This document shows, piece after piece, positions 46,613 through 55,651 of a stretch of 64,000 bases of DNA. The stretch's first letter is position 1, and every line of letters starts with the position of its first letter. The position numbers were made by a program, and so were the translations under genes. Location of the stretch: contig NZ_JACYHF010000005.1 of NCBI RefSeq assembly GCF_016482685.1, positions 310,001-374,000 on the forward strand, given 5' to 3'. The DNA comes from Streptomyces sp. DSM 110735 (GTDB lineage: Bacteria; Actinomycetota; Actinomycetes; Streptomycetales; Streptomycetaceae). The notes under the pieces were generated by a model. The model saw nothing but the letters and a program-made list of their open reading frames with translations, did no database searches and was not told the DNA's origin.

Positions 46613-49600
46613 TCAGCCCAGCAACTCCACCTCCGCCAGCGTGGATTCGCCGTCCAGCACCAGCCGGTACTTCGGGTACGACCCCGGCTTCGCGATGCTG
46701 AACGCCCGCGTCTGCCGGTCCCATGCGAACGACTCGCCCGACCGCTTGTCCAGCGTCGTCCACGTGGTGCCGTCCGTGGACCCCTGGAGCGTCCAGCCGG
46801 TCGGCGCCTTCGTGTGGTCCGCCGGTGAAGTCAGCGTGTACTGGACGCCCTTGGCGGCGGCGCCCACCGGCAGGTCCACCGAGGTGACCGTCGCGCTCGT
46901 CGCCGAGGTGTTGTCGAACAGCGCGCCGTCACCCTTCAGCACGTCCGCGCGCGGGGTCGGCACCTTGTCGTCCTGGGTGATGGAGACCGGCGCCGCGTCC
47001 TTGCCGGCGCCCCACGACGACGGCTTGTCGCCCATCGAGAACTCCAGCACCCCGCCCTTGGAGAGCAGCGAGTGGGGGAGCGAAGTGGAGTTCCAGGAGC
47101 GGCCGTTGAAGCGCACGCCCTGCACATAGACGTTGCGGTCGCTGTTGCGCGGAGCCTTGATCACCAGGGACCGCCCGTTCTCCAGATGGACGGTGACCTT
47201 CTTGAACAGCGGGGAGCCGATGGAGTATTCGCCGCTGCCCATGACCAGCGGGTAGAAGCCGAGCGAGGAGAAGAGGTACCAGGCGGACTGCTCGCCGTTG
47301 TCCTCGTCGCCGTGGTAGCCCTGCCCGATCTCGCTGCCGGTGTACAGCCGGGACAGCGCCTGGCGCACGTTCGCCTGCGCCTTCCAGGGCTCGCCCGCCG
47401 CGTCGTACATGTAGATGACGTGGTGGGCGACCTGGTTGGAGTGGCCGTACATGCCCATCCGGACGTCCCGCGCCTCGGTCATCTCGTGGATGACACCGCC
47501 GTAGGAGCCGACGAACTCCGGGGATGCCGTCTCCGGGGTGGCGAAGTAGGTGTCCAGCTTGTCGCCGAGTGCCTTGCGGCCGCCGTAGAGGTTGGCCAGC
47601 CCGCGGCTGTCCTGCGGGGCGGTGAAGGCGTAGCCCCAGCCGTTGGTCTCCGTGTAGTCGTACCCCCACACGCGCGGGTCGTACTTGGCGGAGTCCACGC
47701 GCCAGGCGCCCTTGGCGGTGCGGCCCTGGAAGAAACCTGCCTTGTCGTCGAAGAGGTTCACGTAGTCGCGGGCCCGGTTGAGGAAGTACTGGGACTCCTC
47801 GTGGTACCGCTTCTCGCCGGTCTTCTTGTAGAGCGCCTCGCCCATCTTGGCGATGCCGTAGTCGTTGACGTAGCCCTCCATCGCCCAGGAGAAGCCCTCG
47901 CCGGTGTCGGTGCTGGTGTAGCCGAGGAAGGGCGAGGTGGCCATGCCCTTGCGTCCGACACCCGAACTCGGCGGCACCACGGTCGCGTTCTTCACCGCCG
48001 CGTCGTACGCCGCCTTGGCGTCGAACTTCACGCCCTTGACGTAGGCGTCCGCGAACGCCACGTCCGAGGAGGTGCCGGTCATCAGGTCGGCGTAGCCGGG
48101 GGAGGACCAGCGGGAGGTCCAGCCGCCGTCCTTGTACTGCTGCACGAACCCGTCGACCATCTCACCCGCCTGACTGGGCGTCAGCAGCGAGTACGCCGGC
48201 CAGGTCGTCCGATAGGTGTCCCAGAAACCGTTGTTGACGTACACCTTGCCGTCCACGATCTTGGCACCGGTGTGCGTCGGGGAGTCCGGGTTCGGCATCG
48301 GGGAGAACGGCGAGGCGTACTGGTACTTCGAACCCACCTTCTCGAAACCGGAGTTGGGGTAGAGGTACAGCCGGTACATGCTGGAGTACAGCGTGGTGAG
48401 CTGGTCCGGGGTCGCGCCCTCCACCTCGACCTTGCCGAAGAGCTTGTCCCAGGTGTGCTGGGCGCGCGCCTTCACGGTGTCGAAGGAGGTGCCGTCCGGG
48501 ATCTCCTGGCGCAGGTTGTCCTTCGCCTGGTCGACGCTGATCAGCGAGGTCGCCAGGCGCAGCGTCACGGTGTGGTCGGAACCGGCGTCGAACCGCAGGT
48601 ATCCCTTGACCCCGCTGGAGGACCCGTCCGTCACGGGCTTGTCGAAGGTGCCGTACACGAACAGCCGCGTCGCGCCCGTGGACAGCCCCGACTTGACGTC
48701 GGAGTAGCCGGTGACGATGCCGTGTTCCTTGTCCAGGGTGAGCCCCGCCTGCTCGGTGACGTTGTCGAAGAGCACGCTCGCGTCGTCGCCCGGGTAGGTG
48801 AAGCGGAGCGAGGCGGCGTGGTCGGTCGGGGTCATCTCCGCCTTGAGACCGTTCTCGAACGTCACGCCGTAGTAGTACGGCCGCGCGGTCTCGTTCTCGT
48901 GCCGGAAGGGCAGCTCGCGCGCCTCACGCCCGGTGTCCGGGGTGCCCTTCGCGGCGGACGGCATGAGCTGGAAGGTCTGCCGGTCGCCCATCCACGGGCT
49001 CGGCTCGTGGCTCGCGCTGAACGCCTGGACGGTGGGCAGGTTGTCGTCGTTGTTGGCCCGCGCGTACTCGTACAGCCAGCTCAGCGAGGACGCGTTGGTC
49101 ACCGGGGTCCAGAAGTTGAACCCGTGCGGCAGCGCGGTCGCGGGGAAGTTGTTGCCGCGCGAGAAGCTGCCGCTGGAGTTGGTGCCGCGCGTGGTCAGCG
49201 CGTAGTCGGAGAGGTGCGCCTTGGGGCGCTCGGGCGCCACCCGCTTCAGCGCCACGTCGTCGAGCCAGCCCCGGAACTTCGCCGGTCCCTTGGGGGAGTC
49301 GTAGGCCAGCAGGATCCGGTCGACGGTCTTGCCCGCCGCGACCGAACCGATCCGCGAGGCGACGTTGTTCCACTGGTTGACGTAGAGCACCTTGGCGTCG
49401 CCCTGGCCGCGCGGGGTCAGCGGGAAGCCGTGCTGGTCGCTCGCGCCCAGACCGCTCAGATAGGTGCCGTCGGTGAAGGCCAGGTCCACGGAGACGTTGG
49501 TGGCGTCGTAGTCCCGGTCGCCGTCGGCCATCGACGGGAAGATCCGGTACGACAGTCGAGTGTCGCGCCCGACCTTCACATCGACGTCGAAGACCTTGTT

Positions 49601-50416
49601 GTACGAGTAGGCGCGGCCGTCGGCGGTGTGCCGTCCCGCGTAGCGCAGCGCGTGCTTGCCGGTGAAGCCCGCGCCCGCCTTGGCCGTGGGCGAGCCGCTG
49701 GGACCGCGGTCGACCAGGGAGAGCATGTCGTGCGGGACCGGTCCGTCGCTCCCGCCGGTGGAGAACTGGACGTCGGCGAGCTGGAGGGCGTCGGTGGCGC
49801 CGTTGTTCTTCGTCACCTCCAGGCGGAAGTGCTGGTACTCCGCCGGGGTCGCGAGGTCGTAGGACTTGGTCTGGAAGCGCTCGGAGAAGGACTCGCCCGT
49901 GCGGGAGTCCAGGTCCTTCCAGTCCTTGCCGTCCGTCGAGCCGAGCAGTTTCCAGTCCTTGGGGTCGCGCTCGTCGTGGTCGTTGGCCGAGGTGAGCGCG
50001 TAGGTGGCGAGCTTGACCGGCTTGTCGAGGTCGAACTCGACCCAGCCGGTGGGCTGGAAGGTCAGCCACTTGGTGGTCGGGTCGACGTCGGTCAGGTTCT
50101 CCTTGACCTCGCCCGCGCCCGTGTTCTCGCCGTTGGCGCGCAGATCGGTGACGTGGTCGGTGACATTGCCCGGGATGCCGTTGCTGAAGCCGCCGTCCAC
50201 CCCCGAGGAGCGTTTCGAGCCGTCCGGCGCGGTGTCCACGGTGCTGAGCCAGTCGGGCGCCGGATCACCCGCCTCGAACGAGGAGGCGAACTCCGTTTCC
50301 GTGGCCTTGGGTTGGGACGGCAGGGCGATCGCCGCCCCTTGCGCCCCCACGGCCATGACAAAGGCGGCCGTGAGGACGACCGCCGGAGTCCCTCTGTGCC
50401 GAGTTCTCCGCTGCAT
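46613..50416 (-). CDS. Secreted GH92 alpha-mannosidase with CBM32-like domains
   Basis: 1267 residues from the ATG at 50416 with AGGAGGGG upstream. Signal peptide MQRRTRHRGTPAVVLTAAFV. An F5/8-type C (CBM32-like) domain lies at ~85-215 (KWLTFQPTGWVEFDLDKPVK, YQHFRLEVTKNNGATDALQL), then a beta-sandwich and the GH92 core (~405-1120): YVNNGFWDTYRTTWPAYSLL, GWTSRWSSPGYADLMTGTSS and HGDEDNGEQSAWYLFSSLGF. A second CBM32-like segment ends the protein (TGWTLQGSTDGTTWTTLDKR, YRLVLDGESTLAEVELLG). The active-site loop HGDEDNGEQSAW differs from the GNDDLGAMSAW of the first enzyme, so linkage preference may differ. Confidence 0.93.
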   Translation of the reverse strand: MQRRTRHRGTPAVVLTAAFVMAVGAQGAAIALPSQPKATETEFASSFEAGDPAPDWLSTVDTAPDGSKRSSGVDGGFSNGIPGNVTDHVTDLRANGENTGAGEVKENLTDVDPTTKWLTFQPTGWVEFDLDKPVKLATYALTSANDHDERDPKDWKLLGSTDGKDWKDLDSRTGESFSERFQTKSYDLATPAEYQHFRLEVTKNNGATDALQLADVQFSTGGSDGPVPHDMLSLVDRGPSGSPTAKAGAGFTGKHALRYAGRHTADGRAYSYNKVFDVDVKVGRDTRLSYRIFPSMADGDRDYDATNVSVDLAFTDGTYLSGLGASDQHGFPLTPRGQGDAKVLYVNQWNNVASRIGSVAAGKTVDRILLAYDSPKGPAKFRGWLDDVALKRVAPERPKAHLSDYALTTRGTNSSGSFSRGNNFPATALPHGFNFWTPVTNASSLSWLYEYARANNDDNLPTVQAFSASHEPSPWMGDRQTFQLMPSAAKGTPDTGREARELPFRHENETARPYYYGVTFENGLKAEMTPTDHAASLRFTYPGDDASVLFDNVTEQAGLTLDKEHGIVTGYSDVKSGLSTGATRLFVYGTFDKPVTDGSSSGVKGYLRFDAGSDHTVTLRLATSLISVDQAKDNLRQEIPDGTSFDTVKARAQHTWDKLFGKVEVEGATPDQLTTLYSSMYRLYLYPNSGFEKVGSKYQYASPFSPMPNPDSPTHTGAKIVDGKVYVNNGFWDTYRTTWPAYSLLTPSQAGEMVDGFVQQYKDGGWTSRWSSPGYADLMTGTSSDVAFADAYVKGVKFDAKAAYDAAVKNATVVPPSSGVGRKGMATSPFLGYTSTDTGEGFSWAMEGYVNDYGIAKMGEALYKKTGEKRYHEESQYFLNRARDYVNLFDDKAGFFQGRTAKGAWRVDSAKYDPRVWGYDYTETNGWGYAFTAPQDSRGLANLYGGRKALGDKLDTYFATPETASPEFVGSYGGVIHEMTEARDVRMGMYGHSNQVAHHVIYMYDAAGEPWKAQANVRQALSRLYTGSEIGQGYHGDEDNGEQSAWYLFSSLGFYPLVMGSGEYSIGSPLFKKVTVHLENGRSLVIKAPRNSDRNVYVQGVRFNGRSWNSTSLPHSLLSKGGVLEFSMGDKPSSWGAGKDAAPVSITQDDKVPTPRADVLKGDGALFDNTSATSATVTSVDLPVGAAAKGVQYTLTSPADHTKAPTGWTLQGSTDGTTWTTLDKRSGESFAWDRQTRAFSIAKPGSYPKYRLVLDGESTLAEVELLG

Positions 50417-50445
50417 CTACGGATTCCCCTCCTGCGCTCACTGCG

Positions 50446-50457
50446 GACAACGTTGTC
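50446..50457. promoter_or_regulatory. GACAACGTTGTC operator, GH92 gene 2
   Basis: Identical to the palindrome at 39046-39057. Its centre is about 35 bases upstream of the ATG at 50416, well placed to repress. The gap between 50417 and 50747 holds no gene, only this site and the ngcE promoter. Confidence 0.65.
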
Positions 50458-50630
50458 AACTTGCTGCGCAAGAACCAGTAGGTGGTCAAGTGGCGCGCGA
50501 TGTCAAGGGTGTTGGGTGTGGCATTCAGGGGGTTGTCGCACGCATTCGGCGCGGGAGCCGGGAGGCGCCGCACCGATATTTCCGGCAGGTCTCAACTCGG
50601 AAAAGTCCCGAGGTCCCGTTGTGCTCGATC

Positions 50631-50660
50631 TTGCCCCGTTGGCGGGAAGTGGACTATACC
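50631..50660 (+). promoter_or_regulatory. Candidate promoter of ngcEFG
   Basis: TTGCCC (50631-50636), 18-base spacer, TATACC (50655-50660). Transcription would start near 50667, giving a leader of about 80 bases. Confidence 0.45.
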
Positions 50661-50747
50661 TATCGGCGTTTCCCGCACGAACCAGCACTACCCGACGCGG
50701 TGCCGGGGGGAGATCCGGTTCACCGCCTGAGTGGCGAGGACTTGCGC

Positions 50748-52208
50748 ATGGGATCACTTCCGCAGCACGGTGGACAGGGCGTCGGTGGAGAGGGCGTCGG
50801 ACGGCGCGATCTGATCAGGCGTTCGGCGGCGATCGGCTTGATCGCCGCCCCCGGAATGGGACTGCTGTCGGCCTGCGCGAGCAGCGGGGGCGACACGCAG
50901 GGCAAGGCGAAGGCGGGCGAGAAGACCAAGAAGAACCCGCTCGGTGTCAACAAGACCGCGGGGATGGAATTCGTCCTCTTCGACGGCGGTTTCGGCAAGG
51001 AGTACGCCGAGGACGCGGTCAAGCTCTACGAGAAGTCCTTCCCCGGCGCCAAGGTGAAGTTCTCGGCCACCCAGAAGATCCAGTCCACGCTCCAGCCCCG
51101 CTTCAACGGCGGCACCCCGCCGGACCTCATCGACAACTCCGGCGCCGAGCAGATGGACATGGGCGGTCTGGTCGGCAAGAAGCAGCTCGCCGACCTCACC
51201 CCGCTCCTCGACGCGCCGTCGTACGACGACCCGTCGAAGAAGGTCCGCGACACCCTGCGCCCCGGCATCGTGGAGATGGGCCAGTTCGACGGCGACCCGG
51301 TCTGGATCATGTACTACGCCTACACCGTGTACGGCGTCTGGTACTCGCAGAAGGCGCTGGACTCGCTCGACGAGAAGTACCCCGAGACCTGGGACGAGAT
51401 GCTCAAGGTCTGCGCCAAGGCGAAGAAGAAGGGCATCGCGGGCTGGACGTACGCGGGCAAGTACCCGTACTACATCCCCTTCTCGCTCTACCCGATGATC
51501 GGCAAGGTCGGCGGCGTCGACGTCCTGAACGCCATCGACAACCTGGAGCCGAACGCCTGGAAGCACCCCGCGGTCAAGGCGTGTTTCGAGGCGTACTACG
51601 AGCTGTACAAGAAGGGGTACGTGCTGCGCGGCACCCCGGGTCTCGACCACATCCAGTCGCAGACCGCGTGGGCCAAGGGCGAGGCGCTCTTCATCCCCAA
51701 CGGCTCCTGGGTGGAGAACGAGTCGGCGAACGTCATCCCCGCCGACTTCGACCTCGCGGTGGCGGCGCCCTCCGGCATCGACAGCTCGGACAAGATGCCC
51801 TTCGGCACCACCTGGGCGTCCGGCGGTGAGCCGTTCATCGTCCCGGCGAAGGCGGCCAACCCCGAGGGCGGCATGGAGCAGTTGCGCATCATGCTCTCCG
51901 AGGCGTCCTCGAAGAACTTCACCGCCAAGGTGAAGTCGCTGACCGCGTTCAACGGCGGCACCGACGGCATCACGCTGACCCCGGGTCTGAAGTCGGCCGT
52001 CGCGGTGCTGGAGAAGGCCGGGACGAACCTGGTGAACCCGCGCATCCCCGACTGGTACGTGCAATTGGAGAAGGAGAAGATCGGCGTCGGCGGTCTGGGC
52101 GAGATGATGGCCGGCCGGATCACCCCCGCCGAGGCGATCAAGCGTATCCAGGGCTATGCCGACCAGGCTGCCAAGGACTCGTCGATCAAGCATTACAAGC
52201 ACCAGTAG
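50748..52208 (+). CDS. ngcE: ABC transporter solute-binding lipoprotein, NgcE-type (GlcNAc/chitobiose)
   Basis: 486 residues from ATG 50748. The signal region has a Tat-like GRRDLIRRSAAIG and the lipobox LLSAC with lipidated Cys43. The mature part is a family-1 solute-binding protein (GGTPPDLIDNSGAEQMDMGG, YTVYGVWYSQKALD, ETWDEMLKVCAKAKKKGIAG, WAKGEALFIPNGSWVENESA). The order lipoprotein, two permeases, then rok7B7 matches ngcEFG (SCO6005-6007) of S. coelicolor, which imports N,N'-diacetylchitobiose. No ATPase gene is present, so the shared ATPase MsiK is expected to energise it. The ngc assignment rests on remembered synteny. Confidence 0.85.
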   Translation: MGSLPQHGGQGVGGEGVGRRDLIRRSAAIGLIAAPGMGLLSACASSGGDTQGKAKAGEKTKKNPLGVNKTAGMEFVLFDGGFGKEYAEDAVKLYEKSFPGAKVKFSATQKIQSTLQPRFNGGTPPDLIDNSGAEQMDMGGLVGKKQLADLTPLLDAPSYDDPSKKVRDTLRPGIVEMGQFDGDPVWIMYYAYTVYGVWYSQKALDSLDEKYPETWDEMLKVCAKAKKKGIAGWTYAGKYPYYIPFSLYPMIGKVGGVDVLNAIDNLEPNAWKHPAVKACFEAYYELYKKGYVLRGTPGLDHIQSQTAWAKGEALFIPNGSWVENESANVIPADFDLAVAAPSGIDSSDKMPFGTTWASGGEPFIVPAKAANPEGGMEQLRIMLSEASSKNFTAKVKSLTAFNGGTDGITLTPGLKSAVAVLEKAGTNLVNPRIPDWYVQLEKEKIGVGGLGEMMAGRITPAEAIKRIQGYADQAAKDSSIKHYKHQ

Positions 52209-52262
52209 CGCGGCTTTCGTCATCAGCGGCGGCATCTGACCGAAAGATCGGGGTCGGCAGCA

Positions 52263-53189
52263 ATGCAGCACGGCAAGTACCGCTTCATCGTGGGGTTTCT
52301 GGCGCTCCCGCTCGGGCTCTACGCGCTCTTCGTCGTCTGGCCGTTCATCCAGTCCATCTACTACACGTTCACGGACTGGACCGGACTGAGCCCGGAATTC
52401 AGGACGGTCGGGTTCGACAACTACCGGCGGATGCTGCACGACGACATCTTCTGGAAGTCGCTCTGGCACAGTCTGCTGTTCGCGCTGGTGCTGCCGCTGG
52501 TGACGCTCGGCATGGCGCTGTTCTTCGCCTTCATGATCAATGTGGGCGGGCGGCGGCGCAGGGGAGGACCGGCGATCTCCGGGGTCCGGGGATCGGGGTT
52601 CTACAAGATCGTCTATTTCTTTCCGCAGGTGCTCTCGATCGCCATCGTGGCCCTGCTGTTCACCTTCGCCTACAACCCCGACACCGGGATGATCAATTCA
52701 TTCCTGCGGGACATCGGGCTGGGCAGCATCCAGCCGCTGTGGCTGGGCGATCCGTCCCTCGCGCTGTGGTGCGTGATGGCGGTGCTCGTGTGGTCCACGA
52801 CCGGCTTCTTCGTGGTGCTCTTCTCGGCGGGCATGGCATCGATCCCCGTCGAGCTGTACGAGGCGGCGCTCCTGGACGGCGCGAGCCGCTTCGCCACCTT
52901 CTTCCGCGTCACCCTGCCGCTGCTGTGGGACACCGTGCAGTCCGGCTGGGTCTACATGGGCATCCTCGCGCTCGGCGCCGAGTCGTTCGCGGTCGTCCAG
53001 ATCATGACGACCGGTCCCGGCGGTCCCGACTACTCGACCACCGTGCTGGTCCTGTACGTGTACCAGAAGGCGTTCCGGGACGGTCAGGCCGCCTACGCCA
53101 CCACCATCGGCGTCGCCCTCCTCGTCGTCACCCTCGCGTTCGCCGCGATCGTGATGCGGCTGGGCCGCCGCGAGCGGCTGGAGTACTGA
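52263..53189 (+). CDS. ngcF: ABC transporter permease, NgcF-type
   Basis: 308 residues, six helices, beginning MQHGKYRFIVGFLALPLGLY. The EAA loop that contacts the ATPase reads YEAALLDGASRFATFFRVTL. An arginine-rich cytoplasmic insertion (GGRRRRGGPAISG) follows helix 2 or 3. Start ATG 52263 is 54 bases after ngcE; the G-permease follows 5 bases after its stop. Confidence 0.88.
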   Translation: MQHGKYRFIVGFLALPLGLYALFVVWPFIQSIYYTFTDWTGLSPEFRTVGFDNYRRMLHDDIFWKSLWHSLLFALVLPLVTLGMALFFAFMINVGGRRRRGGPAISGVRGSGFYKIVYFFPQVLSIAIVALLFTFAYNPDTGMINSFLRDIGLGSIQPLWLGDPSLALWCVMAVLVWSTTGFFVVLFSAGMASIPVELYEAALLDGASRFATFFRVTLPLLWDTVQSGWVYMGILALGAESFAVVQIMTTGPGGPDYSTTVLVLYVYQKAFRDGQAAYATTIGVALLVVTLAFAAIVMRLGRRERLEY

Positions 53190-53194
53190 GAGCG

Positions 53195-54121
53195 ATGAAG
53201 ACGACCGAGCCCCCCGCCCCGCTGCCCGCCGAACGCGGCCCGGCAGTCACCAAGTCGGACACGGCCGGGGCACGGACCGGGCGCCGCAAGGAGACCGAGG
53301 GCACCGTCCTCAACGTCTTCTCCCACGGCGTGCTGGTGATCTGGGCGATCATGGTGGTGCTGCCGCTGGTGTGGGCGGTGATGACCTCGTTCAAGGACGA
53401 CAACGCGATCCTCACCTCGCCCTGGTCGCTGCCGGACAAGCTGCACTTCGACAACTGGTCGCGGGCCTGGACCGAGGCCAACATGAGCGACTACTTCCTC
53501 AACACCCTTCTGGTGGTGGGGGGTTCACTCATCGGCACGATGATCCTGGGCTCGATGGCGGCCTATGTGCTGGCCCGCTTCGACTTCCCCGGGAACCGGT
53601 TCGTCTACTACCTGTTCGTCGGCGGCATGAGCTTCCCGGTGATGCTCGCGCTGGTCCCGCTGTTCTACGTCGTGAACAACATGGGTCTGCTGAACACGAT
53701 CCACGGGCTGATCCTGGTCTACATCGCCTACTCGCTGCCGTTCACGGTGTTCTTCCTGACGGCGTTCTTCCGCACGCTGCCGACCTCGGTCGCGGAAGCC
53801 GCCTTCGTCGACGGCGCCTCGCACAGCCGGACCTTCTTCCAGATCATGCTGCCCATGGCCAAGCCCGGTCTGATCAGCGTCGCGATCTTCAACTTCCTCG
53901 GTCAGTGGAACCAGTACATGCTCCCGACGGTCCTGAACACCGACCCGGACAAGAAGGTGCTCACCCAGGGGCTCGTGCAGCTCGCGGTCAGCCAGGGCTA
54001 CAAGGGCGACTGGTCCGGACTGTTCGCCGGGCTGGTCATGGCGATGCTGCCGGTCCTGGCCGCGTACATCGTCTTCCAGCGGCAGGTCGTCTCCGGGCTC
54101 ACGGCGGGAGCGCTCAAGTAG
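53195..54121 (+). CDS. ngcG: ABC transporter permease, NgcG-type
   Basis: 308 residues from ATG 53195. A ~30-residue polar N-terminal extension precedes six helices typical of MalG-type permeases (HGVLVIWAIMVVLPLVWAVM, MTSFKDDNAIL). EAA loop VAEAAFVDGASHSRTFFQIM and PMAKPGLISVAIFNFLGQWN. The operon ends here; rok7B7 begins about 200 bases downstream. Confidence 0.88.
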   Translation: MKTTEPPAPLPAERGPAVTKSDTAGARTGRRKETEGTVLNVFSHGVLVIWAIMVVLPLVWAVMTSFKDDNAILTSPWSLPDKLHFDNWSRAWTEANMSDYFLNTLLVVGGSLIGTMILGSMAAYVLARFDFPGNRFVYYLFVGGMSFPVMLALVPLFYVVNNMGLLNTIHGLILVYIAYSLPFTVFFLTAFFRTLPTSVAEAAFVDGASHSRTFFQIMLPMAKPGLISVAIFNFLGQWNQYMLPTVLNTDPDKKVLTQGLVQLAVSQGYKGDWSGLFAGLVMAMLPVLAAYIVFQRQVVSGLTAGALK

Positions 54122-54182
54122 GATCACACACGGTGTGGAGTCGATCACTCACCCGATGTCGTAGCTTCTGACGGCGATTTCC

Positions 54183-54196
54183 GTCAAGGACTTGAC
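54183..54196. promoter_or_regulatory. GTCAAG-GA-CTTGAC palindrome upstream of rok7B7
   Basis: A perfect 6-bp inverted repeat with a two-base centre, 120-135 bases before the chosen ATG. It contains TTGAC, the end of the remembered Rok7B7 consensus TTKAMKHSTTSAV, on both strands, so autoregulation is possible. Confidence 0.4.
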
Positions 54197-54318
54197 TGCG
54201 GGAACCCCTTCGGCACAGCTTGGAGTTCATAACTTGTAAGTGGCCCGGTTCCGCGGATGTGACCTGGGCCACGGGCGGCGATGGGGCCGCCCGGCCGATG
54301 GCGGGAGTGAATGGGTCG

Positions 54319-55530
54319 ATGGAGACTCCGGGGTCGCAGTCGTCGCTGCACCGAGCCAACCTGGAAAGAGTCGTACGGGCGGTGCGGCTCGCCGGGTCGC
54401 TCACACAGGCCGAGATCGCCCGCACGACCGGTCTGTCCGCCGCGACGGTCTCCAACATCGTGCGCGAGCTGAAGGACCACGGGACCGTGGAGGTCACGCC
54501 CACGTCGGCCGGTGGCCGGCGGGCCCGCAGCGTGTCGCTGAGCGGGGACGCGGGCATCGTGATCGGCATCGACTTCGGGCACACGCACCTGCGCGTCGCG
54601 ATCGGCAACCTCGCGCACCAGGTGCTCGCCGAGGAGTCCGAGCCGCTGGATGTGGACGCCTCCTCCGCGCAGGGCTTCGACCGCGCCGAGGAGCTGGTGG
54701 ACCGGCTGATCGCGGCGACCGGGGTGGACCGGTCCAAGATTGCCGGGGTGGGTCTCGGCGTACCGGGACCGATCGACGTGGAGTCGGGCACGCTCGGCTC
54801 GACCTCGATCCTGCCGGGCTGGGGCGGCACCAAACCCGCCGACGAGCTGCGCGAACGCCTCGGCGTCCCGGTCCACGTGGACAACGACGCCAATCTCGGC
54901 GCCCTCGGCGAGCTGGTCTGGGGCAGCGGCAAGGGCGTGCGCGACCTGGCGTACATCAAGGTGGCCAGCGGCGTCGGTGCCGGTCTGGTGATCGACGGCA
55001 AGATCTACCGGGGTCCGGGCGGGACGGCCGGTGAGATCGGGCACATCACCATCGACGAGTCGGGTCCGGTGTGCCGCTGCGGCAACCGCGGCTGCCTGGA
55101 GACCTTCACCGCCGCGCGGTACGTCCTGCCGCTGCTCCAGCCGAGCCACGGCAGCGCGCTGACGATGGAGGGCGTCGTGCGTCTCGCGCGGGACGGAGAC
55201 CCCGGCTGCCGGCGTGTGATCGCCGACGTGGGGCGGCACGTGGGCAGCGGAGTGGCCAATCTCTGCAACCTGCTGAACCCCAGCCGGGTCGTCCTGGGCG
55301 GCGATCTGGCCGAGGCGGGCGAACTCGTCCTCGGACCCATCCGGGAGGCGGTGGGACGCTATGCGATTCCCAGTGCGAGCCGTCAACTGTCTATTCTTCC
55401 AGGGGCACTTGGCGGTCGAGCCGAGGTGCTCGGCGCCCTCGCCCTCGCGCTCAGCGAAATGGGCGATTCGACCCTTCTGGACGGTTCCGCGACAGCCGCC
55501 CTGCCTGTCGTCGCGCCTGCGTTCACTTAA
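54319..55530 (+). CDS. rok7B7: ROK-family transcriptional regulator, Rok7B7
   Basis: 403 residues from ATG 54319 (METPGSQSSLHRANLERVVR); an in-frame ATG at 54298 is an alternative start. N-terminal winged HTH: RLAGSLTQAEIARTTGLSAA and TVSNIVRELKDHG. ROK sugar-kinase-like fold with GIDFGHTHLRVAIGN and the zinc motif CRCGNRGCLE (252-261). Kinase residues are partly kept (DNDANLGALGELVWG). Next to ngcEFG and xylFGH it matches SCO6008 of S. coelicolor, which represses the xylose transporter and affects carbon catabolite repression and antibiotic output. Confidence 0.9.
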   Translation: METPGSQSSLHRANLERVVRAVRLAGSLTQAEIARTTGLSAATVSNIVRELKDHGTVEVTPTSAGGRRARSVSLSGDAGIVIGIDFGHTHLRVAIGNLAHQVLAEESEPLDVDASSAQGFDRAEELVDRLIAATGVDRSKIAGVGLGVPGPIDVESGTLGSTSILPGWGGTKPADELRERLGVPVHVDNDANLGALGELVWGSGKGVRDLAYIKVASGVGAGLVIDGKIYRGPGGTAGEIGHITIDESGPVCRCGNRGCLETFTAARYVLPLLQPSHGSALTMEGVVRLARDGDPGCRRVIADVGRHVGSGVANLCNLLNPSRVVLGGDLAEAGELVLGPIREAVGRYAIPSASRQLSILPGALGGRAEVLGALALALSEMGDSTLLDGSATAALPVVAPAFT

Positions 55531-55537
55531 ACAACGA

Positions 55538-55577
55538 TTGGCACCGTTGCCATCTCGTTAAGAATTTACTTCTTGAC
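55538..55577 (+). promoter_or_regulatory. xylF promoter with a full match to the Rok7B7 consensus
   Basis: TTGGCA (55538-55543) and a -10 at about 55559-55565 (TAAGAAT). TTTACTTCTTGAC (55565-55577) fits all 13 positions of the consensus I recall for Rok7B7, TTKAMKHSTTSAV. The site overlaps the end of the -10 and the start point, as for a repressor. Confidence 0.55.
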
Positions 55578-55651
55578 GCCGAACGCGTGGCCGAGTTGAC
55601 TTCCAGCCACCTCGGCCGCAACGACGCGGCCTCGTCAGGGAGGTTTCTGAA

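Noticed and set aside
50458..50747. DasR (dre) site before ngcE
   Set aside because: I looked for an ACTGGTCTAGACCAGT-like palindrome; GGTGGTCAAGTGG is too weak and not palindromic.
47072..51829. 1585-codon plus-strand open frame opposite GH92 gene 2 and across ngcE
   Set aside because: Val/Arg/Gly-rich shadow of the real genes, crossing two divergent coding regions and a promoter region.
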